The position numbers were made by a program, and so were the translations under genes. Below are positions 42,501 through 51,346 of a DNA stretch of 64,000 bases, piece by piece. How positions within the stretch are numbered: position 1 is the first letter of the stretch; each line of letters opens with the position of its first letter. The notes under the pieces were generated by a model that was not told where the DNA came from, searched no databases, and saw only the letters and a list, made by a program, of their open reading frames with translations. The DNA is from Adonisia turfae CCMR0081 (GTDB lineage: Bacteria > Cyanobacteriota > Cyanobacteriia > Phormidesmidales > Phormidesmidaceae). The DNA lies in the NCBI RefSeq assembly GCF_011009555.1, contig NZ_QXHD01000004.1, forward strand, positions 7,539,490 to 7,603,489, read 5' to 3'.

Positions 42501-43523
42501 TTAATTCTCTCGTACCACTACTGATACTGGAAAGTGATCACTAAAGCCATTGGCATTGATATTCTCTTCAGCATCTCCTCTGGGAAGTCCAAACCGAATC
42601 GGCCCTTGACCTACGCGATGATCAATCATTTCTGAAAATAATTCAACTTTAGCCGTTTCTTCCTGCACTCGAAGCGGACCATTATTCAGAAGAAGACCTT
42701 TAGAAACAAGGATTTGATCAAATACGTTACCGTTGCCTCTAAAATACAGTGTTCCGTCTAGCAACCTTAATTTGCCGTTTCGGTCTTCCGCCTGTTGCTG
42801 TAAATAACGCCAGGCCAGATTATAAAAACGAGCTGTCCGCGCCCGTTCAACATCACCACGTTCTCGTGTTGCTCTCGCATGAACTTGCAGCGATTCATCG
42901 AATGGATCGTCGTTGAAATCGCCCAAGGCAATGATGGGAATGTTGCTCCCTTTCTCTTCGAGAATTCGTTCATGCCAGTAGGCAAGAGTTTCACCGGCAG
43001 TCATGCGGAATCCCCGACTTTCGAAAGCACCGCCACTTCGAGACGGCCAGTGATTGCAAAGAGCAATCAGCTCATTCCCCGGCTCAGTCGTAAACGTAAC
43101 CTGTGTAATATCGCGAGTTCCGGTACGCCGCATCACAAAATGAGAAAAGATTGTATCCGGGTTAATTGTGTAGCGAGCACTATCGTATATAAAAGCTGTA
43201 TCAATGCCTCGACGATCGCGGGTGGCATCAACATGAACAACAGAATAAGTACGGTTATTGAGTTGTTCGCTCAAACGCTCGATTAATTTCTCCAATACAA
43301 AAGCATTTTCTACTTCACAAACGCCCAGGATATCAGGACCTTGAACGTCATTCATCTGCCGGATAATGGACACTAATTGGTCAATTTTCTTGTTGAATAA
43401 ATCAACAGTCCAGCCAGTCAGATCCTTTTCCACCCGCCTTGCCAGCCAGGGCTCGCGTCCAGGATGGTTTTCTGGAGCAAATAGGTTTTCCAGGTTCCAA
43501 AAAGCGATGAAATGCGCCGACAT
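42501..43523 (-). CDS. Endonuclease/exonuclease/phosphatase-family protein
   Basis: 340 residues, no signal peptide. All EEP catalytic motifs are visible: AFWNLENLF, GVCEVENAFVLEKL (Glu ligand), CNHWPSRSGG, ALGDFNDDPFDES, FDQILVSKG and GFSDHFPVSVVV with the catalytic His. It should cleave phosphodiester bonds in nucleic acids or lipids. It is enclosed by the intact and the decayed recombinase copies, so it may be a captured cargo gene. Confidence 0.85.
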   Translation of the reverse strand: MSAHFIAFWNLENLFAPENHPGREPWLARRVEKDLTGWTVDLFNKKIDQLVSIIRQMNDVQGPDILGVCEVENAFVLEKLIERLSEQLNNRTYSVVHVDATRDRRGIDTAFIYDSARYTINPDTIFSHFVMRRTGTRDITQVTFTTEPGNELIALCNHWPSRSGGAFESRGFRMTAGETLAYWHERILEEKGSNIPIIALGDFNDDPFDESLQVHARATRERGDVERARTARFYNLAWRYLQQQAEDRNGKLRLLDGTLYFRGNGNVFDQILVSKGLLLNNGPLRVQEETAKVELFSEMIDHRVGQGPIRFGLPRGDAEENINANGFSDHFPVSVVVREN

Positions 43524-43745
43524 CGGAAGTACTCCTATGCTTCAGTGCGTATACACGCCTTTTTATGGCAAATAAGCCAGTAGTATGCGCGTATCTTGGA
43601 GAGGTTAATAAAAAGACATATGGCATAGCCATATTAGGGAATTTGAGTTTATGAAACAACCGATCTCAAATTATAGAAACAGTAGCATGGTGAATATCTG
43701 GTAACCCATTGACCTAGTCATAAGTGAATATTGACTACAAAGTCT

Positions 43746-44747
43746 CTAAAATCGAATCCTCTCAATTTCATCAAGGCTGACTTTACTCGCCCGTCGATCG
43801 TAGAGCGCGGTTGTCCGAACATCTTCGTGACCGGCCAGTTCCTGGGCAATATCGCGACTGCCGCCCCGCTCCAGGTAATTGGTGATACCGGTGCCTCGGA
43901 ACGTATGGTTGCAGATCTCGGTGGCAATCCCCGCATCCTGCGCCCGCCGTTTCACCATGGCGAGGGCCTCACGACGGTGAAGACGGCGATCGCTCAGCAC
44001 GCCAACTCGGCCCCGCTGCTGGCTGCGGAAAACCGCCGTTCCCTTACCCCAGGTCAGATCGGACTGTTGATCCGCCGCTGCAATGTAAGCATGAAGGTAG
44101 TCATCCGCTGTGTGATGGAGCGGCATTTCCAAATACTTACCGCCCTTTTCCTGTAGCCGAATCCAGCGCCGGGCTCCTTTTAAGAAGCAGTCCTCGACGT
44201 TCATGGCCAGCACTGCCCCGATGCGGGCAAAAGTAAAGGTCATGAGGGCAATCAGGGCGCGATCGCGCAGCCCTGTCAGATGTGAACAATCAAAGCTGAC
44301 CAGCAACTGCCGCATGTCATCGGCATCAAGGACCGGCGTTTTGCCAACCTTGGCCCGGTATTTCGGGCCTTTGACATGCTCCGCTGGATTCTGATCCAGC
44401 ACCCGCTGCTGCACCAGCCAGGCAAACAGCTGCCGGATAGCAGCCAGGTGTTGCAGGACCGTTTGCGGCGATGAGGGATGCTGCTCGACATAGGCCGAGA
44501 CATATAAATAAGTAACGTCTTCCAGCCGCTGCACACCCTGCTGTTCACACCAGGATAGAAATTGTTGTACCGCTCGGCCATAGGCCTCACGGGTATTGGG
44601 ATTGCGAATTTGACCAATAAAATACTCGACAAATTTATGACAAGCTTGCTCACCAGAATTGGCAATAAGATTCGGGATGGTCACACCAGAGATAAGTGAA
44701 CGTTTGCTTTCTGTTGCGACTGGCACTGTTATTACCTGAGTAACCAT
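43746..44747 (-). CDS. Tyrosine recombinase (XerC/D-like integrase)
   Basis: 333 residues. SAM-like N-domain (KFVEYFIGQIRNPNTREAYG) and a catalytic domain with LRDRALIALMTFTFARIGAV (Arg region), LQEKGGKYLEMPLHH (Lys), CNHTFRGTGITNYLE (H-x-x-R) and GHEDVRTTALYDRR (His and Tyr). In the first motif the expected Arg-Ile-Gly-x-x is kept as FARIGAV. It moves or resolves DNA. Start ATG 44747; another in-frame start is possible. A degenerate copy of its 3' part lies at 41873-42390. Confidence 0.88.
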   Translation of the reverse strand: MVTQVITVPVATESKRSLISGVTIPNLIANSGEQACHKFVEYFIGQIRNPNTREAYGRAVQQFLSWCEQQGVQRLEDVTYLYVSAYVEQHPSSPQTVLQHLAAIRQLFAWLVQQRVLDQNPAEHVKGPKYRAKVGKTPVLDADDMRQLLVSFDCSHLTGLRDRALIALMTFTFARIGAVLAMNVEDCFLKGARRWIRLQEKGGKYLEMPLHHTADDYLHAYIAAADQQSDLTWGKGTAVFRSQQRGRVGVLSDRRLHRREALAMVKRRAQDAGIATEICNHTFRGTGITNYLERGGSRDIAQELAGHEDVRTTALYDRRASKVSLDEIERIRF

Positions 44748-45135
44748 TCACTTACTTTCTGTTCTGCTGCGGTGGTAATATCCCATAATTCCTCTTTATG
44801 AGATATTCAATCCTCATTCACCCAATGACTCAAATATGAGCACTGTGACTCTTTATCAAAATAGTTCATATGCACTATAATTTCGTAGGCCTATTCTGCC
44901 TGTAGAAGCTAGTGAATAACTAAAAAGTAAGGGATTTATGACAATAAGGATACTTATGCCTTGCTCAGAGTTTTAACCCACGAATAGAGCTAAAGCAGCC
45001 TATCAATGCAGCGGACTGATGTATGGAAATCAGAAAAGGTACCCAAGCGGGTAATATACAACGCCAACATCTCTCTACATGATGCTCTGTAAACGCTTGT
45101 CTAAAAGTTACTGGGTTAAAGGTGCGGTGCAAAAA
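44748..45135. other. AT-rich gap without visible genes
   Basis: No convincing coding frame. It separates the recombinase from the plus-strand defence-like cluster and probably carries promoters for both. Confidence 0.3.
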
Positions 45136-46497
45136 ATGGAGAATAGTAATTTAAAGATAAGAGCAACAAATCCGAGGCCAAAAGTCTATTTTGGAGCATG
45201 TGATCGGCAGATGGAGGCATTCCTTGACCGTGATGCTTTTCGCCGCAGTCTTGTATACAGTGTACTCTTCCATGGTGACCTGGTAGTTCCTGACATCTAT
45301 CTATATATAAGTACCTTATTTGCCGATTTGATCGATTCCGATCCTTGCGGATGCAGCTTTATTAAAACTTGTGTTCGTAACGGGGCCTTTATTCCGGCTT
45401 TTCGACAAGATACACAAGGTAGCTTCTGCGTGAATCTGAAAGATATTCAACGTAATAGCATCCAGGGTATCCACAATCGGGCTGAGAAAATTGCTGCCGA
45501 ATTGGAAGAGGCTATCTATGGAAAGAGTTTGCAGTACTTAGTGTGGCCTACCCAACCTTTCAGTGTGGGATACAAAGCTACTGTAGAACGTGTGTTGCTG
45601 GCAAGCGATATTCCATCTGGAGCATTACGACTGGAGAAGTTCTGGGAAACAACTGAAGAATTCCGAACTGTCGTAGTCGGTGAGACTAATCAAGATTCGC
45701 TTGGTGGGTTTAGGAGAAATGATCTGCATAATTCAGTCGCTCGATATCTGGGGACTGATTCCGGCCCTGTTCAAGATGTCAGAACAGTTTGGCAAAACCT
45801 AAAAGATAATCGATTGACCGAGACCGCTCGCCGTATGGTTAAGTGGGTCAATTACTGCTACCACTATAACCATAGCCGAATGTTCTCCCTTCATCCAACT
45901 CTTGCCTCATTGGATCCGCTGGATGTTGAATTCGCGCGGCTCCTAGCTGAGCTTGAAGGTAAACAATCATCAACTGCTATATTTCAGGAAGGCTTTCAAC
46001 TTCCGAGTGTCAGTGCTCTTCTTACAGTCGATCCAAACCGGATCTTTGAAATTCGTGATTCTGCAGTTGGGACCGACTATTTCGCTGCTCTTGCGGCTTG
46101 GCAGCGTAGTCCTAGTGAGGATACGGCCCAAATTTTGCTCGATAAGCTCTCTCTTTATACCTCTGGGCTGCGTAGAATCTACTTAGAGCACGGTCGCAGC
46201 CTAGTGAATTGGGAATGGTTTCTTCGGGCGATTATTCCAGGTGGTGAGTCTCGTTGGGGAAGTGTTGCTAAAGAAACAATGATAGAAGTCGCTGGTAATG
46301 TGATTCCTGGAATTGGTCTAACGTCTTTGGTTGGGAAGTGGGCTGCTGCCACTTACGAATCCTTTCCTTCTTCTTTTCCTAGCTTAGGCCATCTTCTAGG
46401 TGTAGGAAAGCGAATTCGAATCGAAATAGAGAATAAAACAACTCGCATCGGTGAGGAGGGTGATGCTGAGATACCCTACGATGCTTCATTTGAATAG
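45136..46497 (+). CDS. Hypothetical 453-residue protein beside the TIR receptor
   Basis: Start ATG 45136 (MENSNLKIRA) is favoured by content; an in-frame ATG at 45079 would add 19 residues. Soluble. Visible parts: RPKVYFGACDRQMEAFLDRD, YLVWPTQPFSVGYKATVERV, RRMVKWVNYCYHYNHSRMFS, and near the end GNVIPGIGLTSLVGKWAAAT, a glycine-rich possibly membrane-active helix. No nuclease or ATPase motif seen. It precedes the TIR gene by 294 bp on the same strand; a functional link is possible but unproven. Confidence 0.6.
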   Translation: MENSNLKIRATNPRPKVYFGACDRQMEAFLDRDAFRRSLVYSVLFHGDLVVPDIYLYISTLFADLIDSDPCGCSFIKTCVRNGAFIPAFRQDTQGSFCVNLKDIQRNSIQGIHNRAEKIAAELEEAIYGKSLQYLVWPTQPFSVGYKATVERVLLASDIPSGALRLEKFWETTEEFRTVVVGETNQDSLGGFRRNDLHNSVARYLGTDSGPVQDVRTVWQNLKDNRLTETARRMVKWVNYCYHYNHSRMFSLHPTLASLDPLDVEFARLLAELEGKQSSTAIFQEGFQLPSVSALLTVDPNRIFEIRDSAVGTDYFAALAAWQRSPSEDTAQILLDKLSLYTSGLRRIYLEHGRSLVNWEWFLRAIIPGGESRWGSVAKETMIEVAGNVIPGIGLTSLVGKWAAATYESFPSSFPSLGHLLGVGKRIRIEIENKTTRIGEEGDAEIPYDASFE

Positions 46498-46791
46498 CTC
46501 AGGGTACGCATAAACATTTTGCAATAAGAAATTTGTTTGATTTGGCCTAAGAGGCACGTCGGTACAATATGGGACCAAATAAAGATCCTCTAGCATTTGT
46601 AACTAAAGCAAGGTTGTTACAATTTAATACCCCTATTAAAGGGTGGAATAAGGAGTTCTGATTACCTGAAAACCTGGAAATTACTAACAATATTTTGCAT
46701 AAAAGGGTTAATTTAAACGTATACATGCATAGCCTGAAAACTTGTCTCTCTATTACTAGCTGAAGTTTCTGTAGTTCTTTATACATCTAGC

Positions 46792-49113
46792 ATGAGCGAT
46801 AAGATTGAGCTGTTTATCTCTTATTCACACAGGGACCAGTCCCTATGTAATGAGCTGGAAACTCATCTGGCTATATTACAGAAGCAGGGCATTATAAACA
46901 CTTGGCATGACCAAAACATAGGTGCAGGTGACGAATGGTCTGAAAGCATACATGAAAACCTAAAAAAAGCAGACATTATCTTACTATTGGTTAGCGCTTC
47001 TTTCCTTGCATCTGACTACTGCTATGGAGTTGAACTTACTCAAGCGATGGAGAGGCATAAAAGAAAGGAGGTAAAAGTCATTCCTATCATCCTGAGGCCA
47101 GTCAATTGGACGAGGGCTCCATTTGCTAAACTACAGGCCTTCCCAAAGGATGCACTACCAGTAACTAAATGGGAAAACCGACAGGAGGCGTATAAAAATA
47201 TTGTCGAGGGTATTGAAAAAGTAATTAATGCTCTACATGAGCAGCGTCGAGAGCTAGCTCAGCAAAAAGAGGCTAACAAAGCTCGGTATAAATTAGAAGT
47301 CGAGGAACTTCTATTGCAAGTAAAAAAGTTAGGTCCTGCTGAAATGGACACCTTAAATGAACTCCAAGCAGAATTAGGCTTAACTGATGAGGAAGCTCAG
47401 ACAATAAGAAACCATGTTTTTGAGCCTATTGAGGAATTAAAGAAAAAGATCAGTAAATATGAAAAGACCCTACGTAATTTTATTCAGGAAGAATATCCAT
47501 TTAGTAAGGAGACAAGAAAAAGTCTAAAAGTTCGACAACAAAAGTTAGGGATCAAGGCCGAAGATGCAAGAGATGTAGAACTTAGATTACTCCAAGAGTT
47601 TGAGATAGAGTCTATTGAAAATCAATCTGACAAAGATGATCCTATTCGACCTGAGGATGATGTAGAAGAAAACCCTACTTTTCCCATAGCAGAGAAAATT
47701 AAAAATTTTTGGTCAAATCTATCTAATAACAGGAAAAAAATTGCATATATTACGCTTGCTATTAGCGGGGTTGGACTACTGGCAAAAATTGTGAATCCAA
47801 CACCTGATGATGGAATTAAACCACTTACAATTGCGAAAATTGAGAGCACATTCCCAGAAGATTTATGGAGCAAAATAGCTTACAAACCCGGAGAATATAT
47901 TTTCCTAGGCAACAACGAATCTAACAGAAAGACTGAAAAAGTTATTCGTGATGCAAATCTAGAAATCAACAATGGACAATGTGGAGGCCAAAACTACCAG
48001 GTGGCCGTTCCAGTACCTATTAGCGGAGATGATCCTGGCAAAGCTGCAGCTATGCTGCGCGGATTCGCACAAGTTCAGCGTGAAGTTAATGATACTTGCA
48101 ATATTCATGGTAAAGGACTGAAGTTGATTATTGTCGATGATGCTGATAGTGAAGGCATTGCACGAGCAATGAGCCAAGGCTTGCGTCAACTCGATCAAGT
48201 GTTAGCTGTCGTAGGCCATTGGACCAGTAATGTTAGTTTGGCAGCATCTCAAATATATGATGATCAGTTGGTGCTGATTACACCCATCAGTATCACAAAG
48301 AAATTGGCGGATTACCCCTACACTTTTCGGATGAATCCTACTAGCCAAAGTGGAGCAGCAGCTCTGTCAGAGTATTTAATAGATGAGGGATACACAGAAT
48401 CATTTATTATCTACGATCCAATAAATGACTATAGCCAAGAGCTTCAAGGAGCGTTTGTTACTGAATTTGAAAGCGAAGGAGTTGGTTCAGTTCAGAGTTC
48501 TGTTTCTTTCGAGTCATTGTTCCGAGATAATAAACTCACACCTAATGGAAAAGATATTTTACAAAAAATTAGTAATGAGGATAAAGCTCTAGTCTTATTT
48601 CCATCAATTCAAACTATCAAGCATGCAATTGATCTAATCAAATATATCGATCAAGATAGCTCTCTTGACATACCTATTATCGGAGACATGGCGAATTTAT
48701 ATACTCCAGAAGTTTTAGGTATAGAAGCCTCGCTGGATATGGTTTTAGCCATTTCTTGGCATTTTGATGATGTGGGATCTGACTTTGCCTGTAACGCACG
48801 TTCCTTTTGGAAAGGTGATGTCAATTATGCAACGGCTATGTCCTATAACGCATTGAAGGCAATTGTCAAAGCAATGCAAGCAACTAACCCTCCTAGTCGC
48901 TCTTCGATTCAGTCTAAACTCAGTGAAGGGATATCTGTAGAAGGTGTTTCAGGAAGCTTTAGCTTCAATGATGCTGGGGTAGCAAGTACCCCGGTACAAC
49001 TTGTGCAAGTGCAAGATGTCTCGAATGATCAAAATAGGGAGCCGAGGACAGATAAGAATCTTGATTTTGTGCCGATCAATCCATCTTTCCCTTACAAAAC
49101 CTGTGATATTTAA
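46792..49113 (+). CDS. TIR-coiled-coil-transmembrane-periplasmic-binding-domain receptor
   Basis: 773 residues. TIR domain at 5-140: ELFISYSHRD, DIILLLVSASFLASDYCYGV with putative catalytic E81, VIPIILRPVNW. A charged helical region (145-290) follows, then one membrane span (about 316-335, KIAYITLAISGVGLLAKIV). Residues about 400-760 form a type-I periplasmic binding protein like Leu/Ile/Val receptors: GKAAAMLRGFAQVQREVN, VVGHWTSNVSLAASQIYDDQ, FRMNPTSQSGAAALSEYL. Topology: TIR inside, ligand domain outside. TIRs often hydrolyse NAD+ or make signal nucleotides; ligand unknown. No signal peptide is needed in this N-in arrangement. Confidence 0.85.
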   Translation: MSDKIELFISYSHRDQSLCNELETHLAILQKQGIINTWHDQNIGAGDEWSESIHENLKKADIILLLVSASFLASDYCYGVELTQAMERHKRKEVKVIPIILRPVNWTRAPFAKLQAFPKDALPVTKWENRQEAYKNIVEGIEKVINALHEQRRELAQQKEANKARYKLEVEELLLQVKKLGPAEMDTLNELQAELGLTDEEAQTIRNHVFEPIEELKKKISKYEKTLRNFIQEEYPFSKETRKSLKVRQQKLGIKAEDARDVELRLLQEFEIESIENQSDKDDPIRPEDDVEENPTFPIAEKIKNFWSNLSNNRKKIAYITLAISGVGLLAKIVNPTPDDGIKPLTIAKIESTFPEDLWSKIAYKPGEYIFLGNNESNRKTEKVIRDANLEINNGQCGGQNYQVAVPVPISGDDPGKAAAMLRGFAQVQREVNDTCNIHGKGLKLIIVDDADSEGIARAMSQGLRQLDQVLAVVGHWTSNVSLAASQIYDDQLVLITPISITKKLADYPYTFRMNPTSQSGAAALSEYLIDEGYTESFIIYDPINDYSQELQGAFVTEFESEGVGSVQSSVSFESLFRDNKLTPNGKDILQKISNEDKALVLFPSIQTIKHAIDLIKYIDQDSSLDIPIIGDMANLYTPEVLGIEASLDMVLAISWHFDDVGSDFACNARSFWKGDVNYATAMSYNALKAIVKAMQATNPPSRSSIQSKLSEGISVEGVSGSFSFNDAGVASTPVQLVQVQDVSNDQNREPRTDKNLDFVPINPSFPYKTCDI

Positions 49114-49637
49114 CTTACAAAATTAAGCCACTACACTGTATAAGCTGTGTTCGGTTTTTGAAAGCATTAATACAAACAACTTTCACAACAAGACATTCCT
49201 TGATTTTCTGTCACCTATTGAGGTGCTGCGAAACTCCTAAGTTTTGCAAAAGTCAATCTCTCACTCCAACCGTTTCTGTAATTAAAATAAATGGCACTTG
49301 AGAACACATCGTGACATGCAATTATAGTGATGACGAATTCTGCCAGATTGGGTATTGAGATTGCTATGAGAGGTCTTACTAAGCAGGTGACACCTATCTG
49401 TAGCAGGTGACACCTATCTGTAGTGTGAAAAGCCACTCTAAAGACCCTTAGTCCACTGTATATAGTACTTCTGAGTCTTAGATTCTTAGCCTAAGATTGA
49501 GAACGCTTATCCCTGTAACTCAATGTCGAATGGCTTTAAAATAAGCTATGTTGCACACGTAATAAATAAAATACCTACTGAGCCATACTAATACCTTAGT
49601 GTGCATGTAGGTACTTTAGTCAAGCAGGGAGGCGTTC
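49114..49637. other. Intergenic region with palindromic CACCT/AGGTG motifs
   Basis: No gene is seen. CACCTATTGAGGTG (49212-49225) and two AGGTGACACCT palindromes within a tandem repeat (49382-49421) lie upstream of the ABC-3C operon and may be operators. Confidence 0.4.
49382..49421. repeat. Perfect 20-bp tandem duplication
   Basis: AGCAGGTGACACCTATCTGT occurs at 49382-49401 and again at 49402-49421. Each unit holds the palindrome AGGTG-A-CACCT. Located 217 bp upstream of the ABC-3C operon start. Confidence 0.9.
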
Positions 49638-50843
49638 ATGACAGGAAACTCGTCAAATCAGACAGACTTCTCTGCTGCTGACTCAGCACTTGGGTATCTG
49701 TATCAGGTTCGTTTAGCACTACTATCCTCCCTTCAGCGTCTCATCCGTGACGATCCATTTTCGATTTATCTTGAAACGCTTGATGATGTTGTCTTTGAGC
49801 GTGATGGCTTCGCACCTGACTTATTACAAACAAAGCATCATTGTGAACGTTCAGCCAATCTAACTAATGCAAGCGTCGACCTGTGGAAGAGTTTTCGTGT
49901 TTGGATGGAAGGGCGGGCGAATGGCAGTATCTCCGAAGATGCTCAATTGTATTTGATTACGACAAGCAATGTTGGAATGAGGTCTTCAGCAAGCTATCTT
50001 ACGCTTGAGCAACGAGATGAAACTGAAGCTCTTTACCGTCTACGTGAAACGGTAAGAACATCAAATAGCAGAGAAAATCAGCTTGCTTACCAACTCTTTC
50101 GAAATCTCTCACCAAACGATCAGGAGTCGCTAATAAGCTCTATTATTATATGCCCAAATGCCCCCAATATTATCGATGTTGACGATGCTCTTCGTGACGA
50201 AGCTCGTATGGCAGTTCGTCGGGAATATCTTGACTCGTTTTTGTCAAGATTGGACGGTTGGTGGTATCGGCGGGCAATTAAACAATTAATGGATCCTGAT
50301 ACACTTCCAATTCTTAGTGACGAGATTGAGAGCGAAATTGATGATCTTCGCGAGCAATTTAAGCCTGATTCTTTGCCTGTAGATACAGACATTCTTGAGG
50401 CGGAAATTGAGGCTGCTGATTATGAGAGGGCAATTTTTGTTCAACAGGTAAAACTCGTAGGCGTTGGAAACAGACGCATCCTGGCAGCTATTCGAGACTA
50501 TTACCGTGCCTTTACGCAACGTTCTCGTTGGGTCAGAGAAGATCTACTTCTTATTGGTGAGCTTGATCGTTATGAGAGGCTTTTGAAAGAGGAATGGGAA
50601 CTTCAGTTTGATCGTGTTTCTGATGAACTAGGCACAACTGCCGCTGAGGACGCAAAACGAGCAGCAGCTCAGAAAGTATATGCCTGGGTTGAAGATAGCT
50701 GCTTTCCAATTCGTCCCCAAGTTCAGCATCCAAGCATGACACGAGGCTCATTTCATATTTTAGCTGATAGTCTTCAGGTTGGATGGCATCCCGAGTTTAT
50801 GCAACGACTACAGCAGATTCTTGAGCCACAGGAAGTTTCATGA
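49638..50843 (+). CDS. ABC-3C system effector: PD-(D/E)xK-like nuclease with ABC-3C C-terminal region
   Basis: 401 residues, ATG after GGAGG. The N-terminus (ADSALGYLYQVRLALLSSLQ, IYLETLDDVVFERDG, PDLLQTKHH) has the G-x-x-YQ, E46, D49/D50, Q64-x-K66 layout of Cap4/DUF4297-like restriction-fold nucleases. The C-terminal part (about 190-395) contains WWYRRAIKQLM, LVGVGNRRILAAIRDYYRAF, QRSRWVREDLL, typical of ABC-three-component C-terminal domains. Overlaps the middle component by 4 bp. Predicted to cut DNA when released by the ABC sensor. Confidence 0.75.
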   Translation: MTGNSSNQTDFSAADSALGYLYQVRLALLSSLQRLIRDDPFSIYLETLDDVVFERDGFAPDLLQTKHHCERSANLTNASVDLWKSFRVWMEGRANGSISEDAQLYLITTSNVGMRSSASYLTLEQRDETEALYRLRETVRTSNSRENQLAYQLFRNLSPNDQESLISSIIICPNAPNIIDVDDALRDEARMAVRREYLDSFLSRLDGWWYRRAIKQLMDPDTLPILSDEIESEIDDLREQFKPDSLPVDTDILEAEIEAADYERAIFVQQVKLVGVGNRRILAAIRDYYRAFTQRSRWVREDLLLIGELDRYERLLKEEWELQFDRVSDELGTTAAEDAKRAAAQKVYAWVEDSCFPIRPQVQHPSMTRGSFHILADSLQVGWHPEFMQRLQQILEPQEVS

Positions 50844-51346
50844 GCATATCTACATCTTCATGGTCAGAAAGGCCAATTGAGCAAGCTCGACTGCTTAATC
50901 CGGCGTTTTTGGCTACGCTTCTGTGGTCTTGTGCTAGTGGATACAGTAGTGTCGATGATCAAGGCATCCCCTATGCGTTATCGTTTGTTGCGCTGCCCGT
51001 GATTTTACATAAACCCACAAGGGAAAGCTTACCAAATACATCAAGAACTTCTTTAGCTGCATGGCTTACACAGAACCCACAAGTACAGATTCGCTTCGCA
51101 GAGCGAGCTGCATCTCTAGTGCCACTTGTCAAACAGAGTATACTATTTGGCGCAGATGGCCGGTTACTTGAAGTAACCCCTCTACGCATCCTAAATGCAG
51201 CAAAACCTAGTGCAATGAATCGTTTTTTAAGGGAATCGTCAGAAGAGGTCAAGGTTTGCATGAAGAAAGCAAAATTCGTAGGGAAGTGGTTTGCCTCTTC
51301 TGGTAATTACACGACTGTCATGGCACTTTGGGGAGTCGAACCTTGA
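50840..51346 (+). CDS. ABC-3C system middle component
   Basis: 168 residues between effector and ATPase, overlapping both by 4 bp. The pattern ARLLNPAFLATLLWSCASGY, YALSFVALPVILHKPTRESL, LAAWLTQNPQVQIRFAERA, SLVPLVKQSILFGADGRLL matches the three-component middle-component family. It probably bridges the ABC ATPase and the effector. Assignment rests on this pattern and the gene order. Confidence 0.75.
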   Translation: MSISTSSWSERPIEQARLLNPAFLATLLWSCASGYSSVDDQGIPYALSFVALPVILHKPTRESLPNTSRTSLAAWLTQNPQVQIRFAERAASLVPLVKQSILFGADGRLLEVTPLRILNAAKPSAMNRFLRESSEEVKVCMKKAKFVGKWFASSGNYTTVMALWGVEP

